Origin: Mesocentrotus franciscanus
Lineage: Eukaryota > Echinodermata > Echinoidea > Camarodonta > Strongylocentrotidae
Reading direction: 5' to 3'
NCBI GenBank assembly: GCA_037976565.1
Contig: CP137667.1
Span: 2,876,299-2,940,298, forward strand
Length of the DNA: 64,000 nucleotides
Shown: positions 41,131 to 52,979 of the stretch, in pieces
How the letters are laid out: every line of letters begins with the position of its first letter
Numbering within the stretch: the stretch's first letter is position 1
Position numbers and translations under genes: made by a program
The notes under the pieces: model-generated
Databases searched by the model: none
Seen by the model: only the letters and a program-made list of their open reading frames with translations
What the model was told of the DNA's origin: nothing

Positions 41131-41385
41131 GGGGGATCCGCGCCTGAGCAGATGATTAACTGTGATGTAGATGCTGGACATGGTGTGGTGACGGTCAGTC
41201 CCTAGATCTCATCACGCCTAGCCTAGCCTCAGCTCAGCTCCACGCACGCGCGCGCCGATAACACGAACGATACGGTCGCGATGCCCGTTCGCTGAAGTGA
41301 ACTTCTTTTTCAGAAACTTAGGCGGCAGGTTACACTTTAGCGGAGTTTTCACTTTAGCAGCTTAACAGACGTCACTATTCAGAGC

Positions 41386-42860
41386 TTGCTACGCTTGTGT
41401 GTTTGGCTTACGTTCAGGGGCGTTCAGGGGTCCGAGAAGGGTCTTGAAAAATCGTATTTTACGCCTTTCCATGATATCTTTATGATTTCTCAGCAAATTA
41501 TTCGTGTTTTTCAAGAGAACATCTTTCCATCCATATATGATTTGTTATAATTAATTATCAGTTGTAGTGAATTTTCTTTGTTTAGCTACTTTAAAGAAAA
41601 GAATATTGTCAGAGATTTTTCGTACTTATGCCCCCGCCTCAGCCCCCTCGTCCTGTGTAGAATGCTGGATCCACCTCGGATGAAAGGTTGGCAGGCATTT
41701 AAAAGGGGTTGGGGTGGGGCGGTGTATGAGTCATCAATGAGACTGGACAGCGAAATAAAACAAATGACGCATCGACAAAAGACGTTTCAGAACCGATCGA
41801 CAATCGAAAACCTAATGGCCATTCAAGGGTACATGTAATACATTTTTGTTTTGGTATAGTCGGCCTAATAGCCGTCTCCTCGGTGTGACCGTGTTAGTAA
41901 ATATCCTGTACCAATAAAGTTTCAATAATTCAGCTTTCATTTCTGTTTGCTGAACTTCTCAGCACTATATATATATCATGATAAACATCACACACGTGTT
42001 GATCCTACACAAACATTGATGCGGTGTGTTCAGTTTAAACAAACCACATGCTTTAATCGTGATTTTGTATATTGATACTGAACGTTATCGGGTTTGAGCA
42101 TTTAAATTGTTTGTCGCGATTGTGAACGCATTTTATGATGTCACCGTCTAGCTAGGCGGGAAGCAAACACATTGCGCGGTAAGGTTGGGTCCACCATGCA
42201 GCTATAACCAAACAGTGAAACGAGAATTACAAAGCTGACTGCAGTACTCGAATGATGTTTTCTGACAATCATTGAAGAAAGCGGCCATTTTACCAGATCT
42301 GCCTGGGCGTGGAACAGTTAGTTGAGTAGTTGCAGACGAGGAACTGGAATGATGAGACGATGATCCCGAGGTAAGTCCTTTAATATCTGATACATATACC
42401 ACTGCCTTGTGTTATTATTGAGGTAGGCTTATAAGAACCAACATATTCTTTATGTCCTGTGCTATTTCATATATCTAAAGCCCATCGCACACACTTTACG
42501 ATCCGACTACGATCCGATTTTGGATGAATTTGCAATAACATTTAATATGAACATTCGAACATGTAAACTCTAGTCATTTAATTAAGAAAACCTAAATACC
42601 ACGGGATTTCATGCTTGGAACTTGGAGGAAACACTAAATCAGCTCCTAATCGTATTCGACGTCAGACCAGTAGTGCGATTGTCTACGAATTTCAGCCGAT
42701 TTTGCTTTTATTCTGAATAGAAGAGTTTAGTTCACTAAGATTCCGGTTGTCTGAATTCTTTATTTACTACCTGAGGCAGAGAAATGGGCCATTTCTTAGA
42801 AAATCGGATCGCAGGATGATCGTGTAGTGTGCCGTGGGCTTAAGATTCAGTTTAATTTAA
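41386..42860. other. No coding gene seen; possible 5' exon
   Basis: A strong donor (CCCGAG/GTAAGTCC) at 42371 follows a GC-richer stretch from about 42140. It could be a noncoding first exon of the TM2 gene, whose coding exon has an acceptor at 47485. Transcript evidence would be needed. Confidence 0.3.
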
Positions 42861-42867
42861 AACTTAT

Positions 42868-43002
42868 AACCCAGTTACATTACAAAATAAAGCCAGTTAC
42901 ATTACAAAATAAAGCCAGTTACATTACAAAATAAAGCCAGTTACATTACAAAATAAAGCCAGTTACATTACAAAATAAAGCCAGTTACATTACAAAATAA
43001 AG
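42868..43002. repeat. 22-bp tandem repeat, 6 units
   Basis: Near-identical copies of CAGTTACATTACAAAATAAA plus two bases. Followed up to 43614 by sequence ending in a TTGAATTGAATTGAATTA run, possibly a LINE 3' end. Confidence 0.9.
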
Positions 43003-44185
43003 ATGGAGCTAAAGGCCTATTTAAAAGACGAACAATAAATGCTGTGTATAAACACCGAGTAGCCTTATAGAGAACAGAAGCTATCTATGGAACAACATGT
43101 ACAAGAATATTAAAAGCCCTTTGTCATAACAAAAGATTCAGACTTGTACATTCTCCAAATTATTTTATTAAAAAAATTCGTACTAGTGGCGCCTCAGAAT
43201 GCACTGTGTGAGAGCTTTCCATGTTTTCATCGACTTTTCCATTATTTTTTTTATCCTGTTACCATTTCTTCTTTATTAGTCTGTTTACGTAGTAGTAGAG
43301 GACCTACAAGACCAGTTTGAAGTTCTTATATCTTCCTATCCAGTTGATATGACTGGCAATAATTGGTTCAACATTTCAAATTACTTTTACAGTTATTCAT
43401 CTATCTACTATCATTTAGCGAGATATGTATATAGCTTGAGGTATGAACAATTATGATAACTTTATTTTGTATCATTTTAATTGTACATGTATATGATCAT
43501 TCCTGTTTTTATGCACAGTTTATGAAAACATTGCATTATTGGTCCTTGGACTATTGCATTGTGCATTGTATATGTTAATATTAATAAACCGAAGTTGAAT
43601 TGAATTGAATTATTACAGTTCTCATTGCTATCCGATAGTATATACTGAATTCTCTCGGATTGGTATTTTCAAAAATTATACCGGGAGGTGCAAGATCTTG
43701 ACAAAGCAAGCAATTGGTTCTCCCTTAGCTGAAGAAATATGTCTTTAAGTTATTTTCTTATTTGTCACCCAATCAAATCGTCAAACGTATACTGCTTCGA
43801 TTTATTACAATAGTAACATTGACTTGTGAATGATATCACCACCCGTATCATGTATATGACAATCAATATCCATGAAAAATATTGCATGTAATGTAATGCC
43901 ACAGACATCCCCACCATTAAAAATTTGTTTAATTAGCAGCCATGCAGGCGGGCTGGGAAGAAATACCTGAATCATTTATGGCGTTCTTATGTTATTAGCT
44001 CACTTCTATTTATAGACAGGACGATGTTAGTATATTATGATCGCAGAAAACACGATTCTGCTATATCTGAGCAGAATATAAATTATATTTATATGATGTT
44101 GTGGACTCTGTACTCCCTTTACTACACACACACACACACACACGCATACGCATACACAAATCACGTGCTGAAAGATATATATATA

Positions 44186-45096
44186 CACTGCAAAAACCAG
44201 GGTGTTAAATTTCTAACACCAGTATGGTATTGAATTTTTTTGACACCATTGGTGTTATTTTTAACACCGGTCAGATTTAAGCATGCATTAATAATTACTG
44301 GGTGTTAAGTAACATGGTGTTGTTTTATGCTTGGTGTTGAAAGTATCATCACGTGATTTCGTTTAAGGCGGTTGATTGGTCGAATAAGTGTTCACAAAGT
44401 GTACGCGCGCTTAATGATTACTTTACACGTGTTCACAGAAAACTACATTTATCATGATTTGTTAAGCAAATTATGACAATGCACATCAATTTTGTGATTT
44501 GTATTTTCCTTTGGCAATTATTGACCAATAGATTATTTGTCCGATCTTGTTACAATTATATTAACGTTTTAGCAATAGATATATTGATTATATGATTACT
44601 AACCAAGAAACAACATGCATGTTTATTATATATATGTGTACCAGCCTGTACCACATACATGTTAATATTGAATTTACTTCAAATGATCTATGTGATGGAG
44701 TTAATGCAATGGAGATTAGAATATACCTATTGGTGGACAGTTGCCAACATCGATTATGAATTATCAGTTCACTACTGGTTCCTCTACCCTGGTCGATAAT
44801 GGTCGATAATAGGGAATATGGAATGTGGGACCATTAGACATACATAGAAAAATCTCTAATGGATCAACAAGAATATAAACACCAAAAGTGGAATTGAATT
44901 TGTTATGATTCCAGATATTGGTGTTAATCTACACCAGTAGGAGTTGTCAAATATTAACACCAAAAGTGGAATTGAAATTATCTAATTCCAGAAAATGGTG
45001 TTAAGTAACACCAGAGGAGTTGCACGATATAGATACCAAGAAAGTGTTAAATTTAACACCCTTGGTGTTAAATTTAACACTCTGGTTTTTGCAGTG
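44186..45096. mobile_element. MITE with CACTGCAAAAACC ends and GGTGTTAA subterminal repeats
   Basis: Left CACTGCAAAAACCAGGGTG and right CTCTGGTTTTTGCAGTG are inverted. Motif GGTGTTA/TAACACC recurs more than ten times, concentrated near the ends. It is flanked by (TA)n, so the target duplication is ambiguous. CACTA-like is a guess from the first bases. Confidence 0.8.
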
Positions 45097-45744
45097 TATA
45101 TATATATATACACCTAACTCAATGTAATTATAAAGCTCTAATATTAATAACTCTATTCCTATCGGTACAATTAAAAATATTTAAAAACTTTTTAAAATGA
45201 GTTTGAAGAAATTAGAAGCAAAATTGCATGGGTGTTTAAAATGGGACAAAGTTCCTTTGAAATTACCACTCTAATTACAATCAATTAAGCGTCATTTCAG
45301 GAGTGTTCTTCTGTCATTATAGGCCAAATCCATGGCACATTGATCTACTTCAACGACCATGTCTGAAAAGGCATCACTTTTTAGATGTGATCGTCTACAA
45401 TATCAAATACACCTATATGATCGCTTCAAACTTCAGATAAAAGCATGTTTAAAAAAAATACCTACTGTACAATTGTGTCATTGTACATGGTGTACATCGG
45501 CTACCAAGATGGAATTTCCCCTAAAGAAACAATAACGGTTGCTAATTAATAAAGTTTATATCAATAGAATAATTTCTCTCCCCAAATTATCCACGAAAGA
45601 ATTAAAGCATTTGAAATAAAAATCTAAATCATTGAAGTAAATATGACAACTCTTTAAACAAATAAAATGAATTAATGATATGTCGACTGAATTCATTATG
45701 AACATTTCGGAGCTATTTGTACTTCTCGATCTATCATGATTATT
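45097..45744. other. No gene seen
   Basis: AT-rich noncoding sequence between two MITEs. Confidence 0.5.
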
Positions 45745-45935
45745 TTAAAGCCCCTCTAGTTTAGTCAGGAGGGATTAGAGGGATTAGCGTGGTCACTGAC
45801 AGGTGGTTATCTCATCAACTCAGCTCTCAATTAACATAAGAAAAAGAGGATCATGGGGGACCAACGGGTACCGCTTAGGCTTTGTTTTCTATATAGAGGG
45901 AGCAAGTAGCTACAAGAAGTACAGTGGGGCTTTAA
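45745..45935. mobile_element. TTAA MITE, family 4, inverted copy
   Basis: TTAAAGCCCCTCTAGTTTAG to TACAGTGGGGCTTTAA with TTAA at both ends. Opposite orientation to 37165 and 38217. Its ends resemble family 3 ends (AGCCCCTC). Confidence 0.85.
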
Positions 45936-47485
45936 AGGTTGCTCCTAAATAAAATATTTTCGCGGTGTATCCAGGCTTGGGCTGTGTCGGGCTAGTCTTC
46001 TCCCGTTTATTATCCCAGAATAAAGATGGGGATGGGGTTAGGTATATACTTGTGTTAATTTGTAGGGTAGTTAATTAGTTGTGGCTGAATATTTACAGTG
46101 TGGTATAGAGTGCCAGTCTAACATACCTCGGTCACACAGCCAAACTAATTGTAATAAGAGCCAGACCATTTACATTTTTTAATTTTCCAGAATTCATATT
46201 TGATTGTATGTTAGTTAGAACATTTTAAATTATCAACTATTCTGTATGATATGGATTTTCACTCATGTATGTAGGGCCTGAACATTGACAGCAAATTGGT
46301 AACCAACAGGAGAAGGTGATGCAGCATATCTTGTATTGCGTCTTTAAAATATGAATAGAATACCCCCCAAAACAAATTAAGATACAGTTACTAAAAATAA
46401 CAAGTAAGAAACATTTTAAAATTATAATTGATTGAATTTAGGCAGATTGCTATGTTAGCTATATCACATTATACAATTTCAATAGTACGCGTTTGAGTAT
46501 TTCCCAGTATATCCAAGTATTTTTCCACCCCGGCGGCAAAAACAGGTATTTCCCGGGAAATTGCCAACCTTGGTCTGTTGCCTGTCTTCTAAAGCATAAA
46601 GAATGTATCACTGTTATCTTCAATCTATAATACCACAGCATTTACAGTCCTCCTTGTAGTCACTGTAATGATATAAGATTAAATCGTTTGTCATCCAGCA
46701 TTTTATATCATTACGACAAAGAGAAACGGAAACGACTTTGTTTGTTAACAGTTTACAGGTCGATTAAACGAACGAGACAGCTAGGGGCTCAAAGTTCGTA
46801 CATTCCTTATCAACACTGTCATATGTGTACTCACGTCTCTCATTTGACTCTCAAATGAGATGGTGTGACGTCATAGGTCAGTGGAATAACATGGGTCCAG
46901 CCCACAGAACTGGCATCATGGTGAGGCATCAGTCTAACTAGATTGATGAAATACTATTAATATATCACCGAGGGGAGGAGCCGGTGGTTTTTAAAACATG
47001 GATCGATGCTACAATGATGGGCCTTTGGTCCACAATTTTTGGCGTCTGGCTGGCCCTTAGCAGCAGAAAATATGTCTTGCATGGGCCATTCAGTGATTTA
47101 TGGCATTCGTGCATTTGGTTAAATTGGTTCCAAGAGGTACCCCGTTCATTTGATCAAATGCAGTTTTAGGCCCCTTTTAACAGGCCCCAGGGCCACATAG
47201 AGCAGAGGGGCCCCCGGCAGACATCCATATTTGGAGAGTAGACTAGGTTCCTCCCCGAATGTTCCAATACTCAGATATTAGTACCTCGTTCGTTTCATCA
47301 AAATGCATTTGGCTGCCTGGCTTGTTTGTATTATTACATCAAAAATATTATCATTATTTATTTACTGTTATCATTTGTATTATCATAAAATAATTGAGCA
47401 TTACGTGATCACATTTCAGATGACAGGATAGGGCCTACGAATCTTTTGACTGTGATTTATAAAAATAATATTTATTCATTTACAG
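45936..47485. other. Upstream region of the TM2 gene, no exon recognised
   Basis: Contains an acceptor (TTCATTTACAG) ending at 47485, just before the TM2 exon. A small hairpin TCTCATTTGA/TCAAATGAGA lies near 46838. No promoter motif could be placed. Confidence 0.4.
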
Positions 47486-47512
47486 ATGTCGAAGTTGCCT
47501 AACGTCAGCTGA
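47486..47512 (+). promoter_or_regulatory. Short upstream ORF before the TM2 start
   Basis: ATG at 47486, eight codons and TGA at 47510-47512, ending five bases before the main ATG at 47518. If the acceptor at 47485 is used, this uORF is the first thing in the exon and could dampen translation. Confidence 0.45.
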
Positions 47513-47517
47513 CTAAA

Positions 47518-49863
47518 ATGACTCTCATAGACGGCCCTGGTTACCGACGTGAATCTACCGCATTGGATAGTGAGTTAGAAGCACTTACATGCACAGACAT
47601 GACGAGCTCTAATCAACAAGAAACCATCACCAGAGATGATTACGATGCTGACATCGAAGACGACAACGACACCGACTCGTATATCCAACCGACGATCGCC
47701 AGTAGAATCTCTCTCGCTCGGACATACATTCTTTGCATCGCGCTGGGATTCCTTGGAGCGCATTACTACTATCTGGGCATGCGCACTCGAGGTTTGCTGT
47801 ACACAACTACCTTAGGCTTCTTCGGGATCGGTTGGATAGCAGACTGGTTCCGGTTACCATCTCTTGTTGAGGCTGCGCGTAAGATACGTCGAGAGGAGGC
47901 CGAGAATGGGTACGCACTCTATGCTGTGCCGTATGGTGAATTGGAAGAGAGATCGATTGTGAATGCATACCTTTACTCCATTCCACCATGGGGACTCTTT
48001 GGTAAGATTTCCACAAGACAATTAGGTCTTATTCTTCTTCTCCTTTCTCTTTCTCCTCCTCCTCCTCCTTCATCATCATCATCATTATCAGCGTCGCCGT
48101 CATCTTCGTTACCAGCTTTGTCACCATCATCTTCTCCTTCGTTTCCATTATCTTTCTCATCATCCTTTTCCTCTGCTTTCCATCGTTCTCTTCTGCTTCA
48201 TTGATGCCTTCGTCATTGCCAATGGCATTATCAGCAGATTACAATTTGCCCATATTTTGTGCAGGGATTCTTTAATAAGTAAGCACAGTACTAAAACCCA
48301 TTATTTAACAGTTAAAGTGAACCGGTAACATTGTTAAAGGTTGATGAAAAAACTGCATAATTTGTGTATGAAATGTTACTTATTATATTCCTTCTACTGT
48401 ACTAACCCTCTAACGTGCAAAAACCCTGAACAAATTCTCAAACCACAAAGATATTTATGGTTTTCTTTGAAGGGGTCACTGTGCAACACCCTCTGACAGT
48501 AAATTCTCCCAACCAATTTTTGAATTTTCCCAACCGTTTTACCATGAAAATAAGACACAAAACAGGAAAAGTCTGTCAACACTTAAGTGTTTGGAATGGT
48601 ATATAGAGCCAATTCATTGCTTCGTGACAATTTACATTCACCTAGAATTTAATTAAATTACAATAATATAGTTGGGAGAATTATTGAATCGATCAGATCA
48701 GTTTTTCCCAATGGTCTGTTTTCACACAAAATTTCAGATTATCTTTAATTGTACATCTAGCATTGAAGTCACTACCTTTAATAGCACAATTCCCTCTCAT
48801 CTGAACAGTGTTACCAAGTCCCTTTAAAGAGGCAAAGCTTGGCAATTTTTGCCTGGATAAGTAATATTTTTCGGTAATGCTGTTTAATATAAAGTGCAAG
48901 TGAATTATGTTCACATTTTTATTTTCTTCTTTTACGACAGGGATCCACTACATGTACCTCGGAACTTTCCGGAAAAACGATGTCTTTCACCTGATATACA
49001 CAGCAACACTCGGCTTCATGGGCTTCGGTTGGCTCTTCGACCTTTTCCGTATCCCGATACTTGTACGAAGAGCAAACGAAGATATCCGAGACCTTCGTTC
49101 GGGAAAACCCGTCTCTTCGAGTACAGCGTGCACTCTCCACCTTGATACTGCGTATTCACTAGCCTTTCCACTAGGCATTTTTGGACTTCATCATTTCTAC
49201 ATGAGGCGTTATTTCTATGGATTTGTTTACCTGTTTACCTTAGGATTGGCTGGTGTAGGAGTCTTGGTTGATCTCATACGATTACCGTATATCTTCAAGC
49301 GAAATAAAGCGGAACTTAAGGACTTGAGATTCACTTTATATCACTTGGTCGATACTTACATGCTCTGGTTTCCTTTAGGTCTGTTCGGTCTCCATCACTT
49401 CTATTTACGAAACTGGAAGATGGGCGTGGCTTATTTCTTCACGTTTGGATTCCTTGGTGTTGGTTGGCTAATTGACGCGTTCCGAATGCGCTCATTGGTT
49501 GAAGAAAGCAATAAGAAGTTAGACACTGATCTTCTCTGGGCTCATCACTTCACGAAAGAAAGAAATAGCAAAGGGAACATGAACATATTTGTGGATAATA
49601 AATTACATAGCTATCCAAGCACGGACGAGGATGACAACATTCAAGTTTACGCTTTCCCTCTGCGGCCGAGCGGGAAGCCATCTTGGTTGCTAGGGTGGGC
49701 GTGGTCACCTCCATCATCGACAAATCAAAATGGGTATGTTATTTCGGAGGAGATGCATAGCCAAACTGAAAGAAACAAAGCACCATTAGTGGATGAGTCT
49801 TTAGAGGGCGCTGTTGGATGGACAATAGACTCTCACGAGAACTATGAAGTTACCATTGCGTAA
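47518..49863 (+). CDS. Protein with four tandem TM2 domains
   Basis: Two exons, 47518-48001 and 48941-49863, join in phase 1 (TTTG/GG) to give 468 residues. After an acidic N-terminal segment come four TM2 units at about 66-115, 148-203, 228-281 and 298-345. Each has two hydrophobic helices around a GLHHFYL-type turn and ends in GWLIDLFRIP-type sequence (LGAHYYYLG, FGIHYMYLG, FGLHHFYMR, FGLHHFYLR). Linkers are short and basic. The tail (346-468) is polar and ends NYEVTIA. Eight helices are predicted. TM2 proteins I know mostly carry one such unit, so the array is unusual. Function is unknown; TM2 proteins are linked elsewhere to membrane trafficking and Notch or phagocytosis phenotypes. The intron holds a TCC/TCA low-complexity stretch at 48030-48200. 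Confidence 0.9.
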
Positions 49864-49867
49864 AGAT

Positions 49868-51045
49868 TCAGGACAATTACATCTATCAAGTAACATTAAT
49901 TTTCTGACACTTAGTCATTGGTTATCATGGACATTTCAGATTTGGTTATTCCCCGGTAATGGTTTAAAAACCGACAAGGCTTTATACGTACTTAAAAGAA
50001 CCTACTCTATGGAAAATTTATTATCAATTTCCCAAGCGAAAAATGATAAAAAAGCTTTTCGAGTCTCTCTCAGTAGTATCGATGGGACACCGAGTTTCGC
50101 TGCTACTTCTGACGTTTGTACACACAGCTAGAAAACACACCGTGTCGGGTGTGTGCGAACCGAGACTCAAGGCACATGGACACAGACCAGACCAGAATAT
50201 GTCTTTACATTACTGTGAGAGTCTGAGACCGAGGAGCTTTGTAATTTTGTTGATCATTGTTATTATTAGAGACTGAGAAATGTTACAAGACATCTAGTTT
50301 TGTCATCTTTTTTCTCCTGACGCCAAAGGATCGGCTCTTTTTATCAGCTCCGACATACTGTACGTTGCACTTCACATGGACCTTTTGTCTCATTATCTAC
50401 CGTCGGTAATTTCACGATTGTTCTTTGATATACATGTAGTTTACTTCAATAAGAACCATTGTTAATGTTACATAACCTAACACTACCCAATCAAGCAAGT
50501 ATGAAATAGGGTAAAAGGAAAACAATATCGGAGTAGAGGATTTGTGAAAGATGTAGGGAAAATGCAAGATTTTGAAAGCAGACGTCACCAAATGTACATA
50601 TGTATCAGAAAATGGTAAAAATGGGTAATTCGACTGTGACTGTCGGCCTAATTTGGACAATATTCCTATTCAAAGTGAATTTATATGACCTGCATAAATG
50701 TCGTGTTTACTCTGAAAAGAAGTCTTGGATTGTACCATTAAATAGCAATGACTAAATCATCCGATATAAAGGTCTCACCCAGTTATAATATTGCTATGAT
50801 AGTTCAGCCAAATCTTACATGTAAAAGAGTTGCTTAACATCAGTTATCACTCATATTATTACTTTGAAATTCTTAAACATAGTCTGAAGTTTCAAATGTT
50901 CGAAACATTCCTATATACATAGCTTCTGTTTATAATTTCAAAGCTGATTGCCAACAATCTTAAATTGCCTTTCGGAACAATAGCCTCACATGCCAAGTTG
51001 TGTTATCTATATGTTTTGTTTTCATTAATTCACAAAAGCATTATT
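49868..51045. other. Downstream of the TM2 gene; no further gene
   Basis: Presumed 3' UTR followed by AT-rich noncoding sequence. No confident polyadenylation signal chosen. Confidence 0.45.
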
Positions 51046-51049
51046 ATAC

Positions 51050-51212
51050 AAATGATGCATGCGCATGAGTTCATTATACGATCTATCCGCACTCGAGTTG
51101 AGGCTGTGTGTATCTATTGCACGAAGCCGTTAGGCTGAGTGCGATAGATACACACAGCATCAACGAGGGCGGATAGGTCGTATAATGAACGAATGAAAAC
51201 ATGCATCATTTG
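51050..51212. repeat. Palindrome, arms ~75 bp
   Basis: AATGATGCATG at the left pairs with CATGCATCATT at the right. Inner arms CTGTGTGTATCTAT/ATAGATACACACAG close on a small loop near 51130. Probably a MITE. Confidence 0.85.
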
Positions 51213-51575
51213 ATTTATACAACGAAACTCCTAGACCCTTGTTATTTGATTTAAAAATAATTAATTCAAGATTGTTTCGTGACAGTTTATGGCTGACAAA
51301 TAAATCTCAAGTTTTAATAAGTCTCAATTTAGTGTGCACACATAAGTATAGATATAGCAAGCGCACCTCTATCTATACCCATTTACGCATAGTGCTGCGC
51401 AAGAATAGGCCCATGTGTATACACGCAGTATTGAGCGCTCTAACCTCTACGCGCACTACTGCGCGGCACTGAAAAATCGTTGGATAGTACTGGAAAATAT
51501 TGCACGCTTTTTCATGAAAAAGCGTGCAATAGGATCAGTAAATGAATCACACGTGACCGCGTATGACCAATCATT

Positions 51576-51880
51576 TAATACACCTTTTCACGGTTAAGGG
51601 CGCCATTTTAGAGGTCAGGGGTTTACGCGTATATAGCGCCCATGCAAATATGATGTGAGCGCACAGCGCATGCAGGCAGTGATGTCTTCAATGTTTTCAG
51701 ATGCCTGCGCTGTGCGCTCACATCATATTTGCATGGGCGCGCTATCTTAATTACGCGTAAACCACTGACCTCTAGAGGTCAGTGGGGTTAACATCTTTGT
51801 TTGTTCTTAAATTTGTTCTTAAATTAAGATGGCGCCCATGTCTGCGCATGCGCACTTTTGTAACCGTGCAAAGGTGTATT
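51576..51880. repeat. Nested palindrome
   Basis: Outer arms AATACACCTTT/AAAGGTGTATT enclose an inner palindrome at 51610-51774. Its arms include GCATGCAAATATGATGTGAG-type sequence and the inverse. Likely one palindromic element inside another. Confidence 0.8.
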
Positions 51881-52479
51881 AGGATGTGGGAGTGAGTTGT
51901 ATAAATGAAATTAAAAGTATACTATAGACATGAAGGTTATTTGCAGATGTACATATATATATATATATATATACTTTACCATCTGAAAAATAGTTTGCCA
52001 AGTACTGAATATATAATAGCCTTGATGTAAATAAAAAAAAGTAGTTTGCAGCTTTTTATGACTTATTTTTATGCTTGTCATGCTCGTTCTTTTTGTCTGT
52101 TTTTATTTCCGTTTCAGTAACGCAGTAAAGTAGAACCTGTCATTAACGACCGATTTAGGGAGACAAGAAAAGTGGTCTGTTATAATAAGGTGGTCTTTAT
52201 ATGTTACAGTACTTTTCAGTGATTTGGTACAATTTTCAGCAGAGAAACAAAGCTCAAGTGAAACAAAATTGTGATTTGATAGACTAATGGTCTTTCTATA
52301 CAGGTGGTAAGATTTGACTGGATAATGAATAATGTAATTGAGATACAGACTTATAAATACAGCTCTCTTCCATATGGAATCCTTGATGATGAACAGTATT
52401 ACATAAGACCTACAAACTATATACAAAAAACAATACAATTAGTACATGTATTAACATCATTTTATATCGTATCCGGACA

Positions 52480-52685
52480 ACTACCTCCTAGGATAGTTGT
52501 CCGGGGGTAGTTGTCCTAGAGGATGGTTGTCGTAGGGGGTAGTTGTCCGGGGGTAGTTGTCCTAGGGGGTAGTTGTCCGGAGGTAGTTGTCCTGTGGGGT
52601 AGTTGTCCTAGAGGGTGCTTATCCTAGGGGTGGTTATCCGGGGGGGGGCGGTGGTTGTCCAGGGGGTAGGTGTCCTAGAACCCAT
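52480..52685. repeat. G-rich minisatellite (GGGGGTAGTTGTCC)n
   Basis: About ten irregular units of 18-20 bp, with G runs of four to nine. Diverged at the right end. Confidence 0.9.
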
Positions 52686-52979
52686 TTTTATATAGGTCTG
52701 CATATCATAAGAAGCAAAACAGAACACTGTATTGAACATAATTTATGTGATACTCTTTTCAAAGACACTTCTAATTCGTTGTTATTAGTACATTTATGTG
52801 CAGTATAGGGATATCAAACCAAACATTCCCTCAACTATAAGTATAAGGGACAGAAAGGGGCAGAGTTAGAGAGAGAGAGAGAGAGAGCGAGAGTGAGGGG
52901 CGTTTAGTATAAGCATTCTATTGTCGGTATATAATTTTTGGAAAACTCTCAGAACTTGCGTTTCGTCGGAGGGGTTTTC

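Larger units (their letters stand above)
39066..41146. mobile_element. hAT-like non-autonomous element built of satellites
   Basis: 13-bp perfect ends CAGGCGCGGATCC and the inverse, with perfect 8-bp target duplication AGCAGATG at 39058-39065 and 41147-41154. That is diagnostic of hAT-type insertion. The interior is two tandem arrays, 39292-39830 and 40435-41130. No transposase. Confidence 0.88.
37427..41378. mobile_element. About 4 kb element bounded by ~90-bp inverted repeats
   Basis: Left 37428-37516 (GTGACGTCTGTGAAGCTGCT to AGTTCACTTCAGCG) matches the inverse of right 41291-41377. The repeats contain GCTGCTAAAGTG and TAACCTGCC-like blocks. These are also the unit of the minisatellite at 38508-38846 inside the element. 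Frames inside are artefacts and no transposase is seen. The interior also holds MITE fragments and a hAT-like element. Confidence 0.7.

Noticed and set aside
40381..41181. Several long frames on both strands, Lys/Glu/Arg-rich or Phe/Ser/Pro-rich
   Set aside because: Artefacts of the pyrimidine-rich tandem repeat inside a hAT-like element.
41578..41838. 86-residue frame
   Set aside because: No domain, no neighbouring exon and no codon pattern; likely chance.
47984..48204. Ser/Pro-rich continuation of TM2 exon 1
   Set aside because: It reads past a good donor (GTAAGATT at 48002) into intronic TCC/TCA repeats; splicing to 48941 completes the second TM2 domain.
48919..49178. Minus-strand frames opposite TM2 exon 2
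   Set aside because: Shadows of the TM2 coding sequence.
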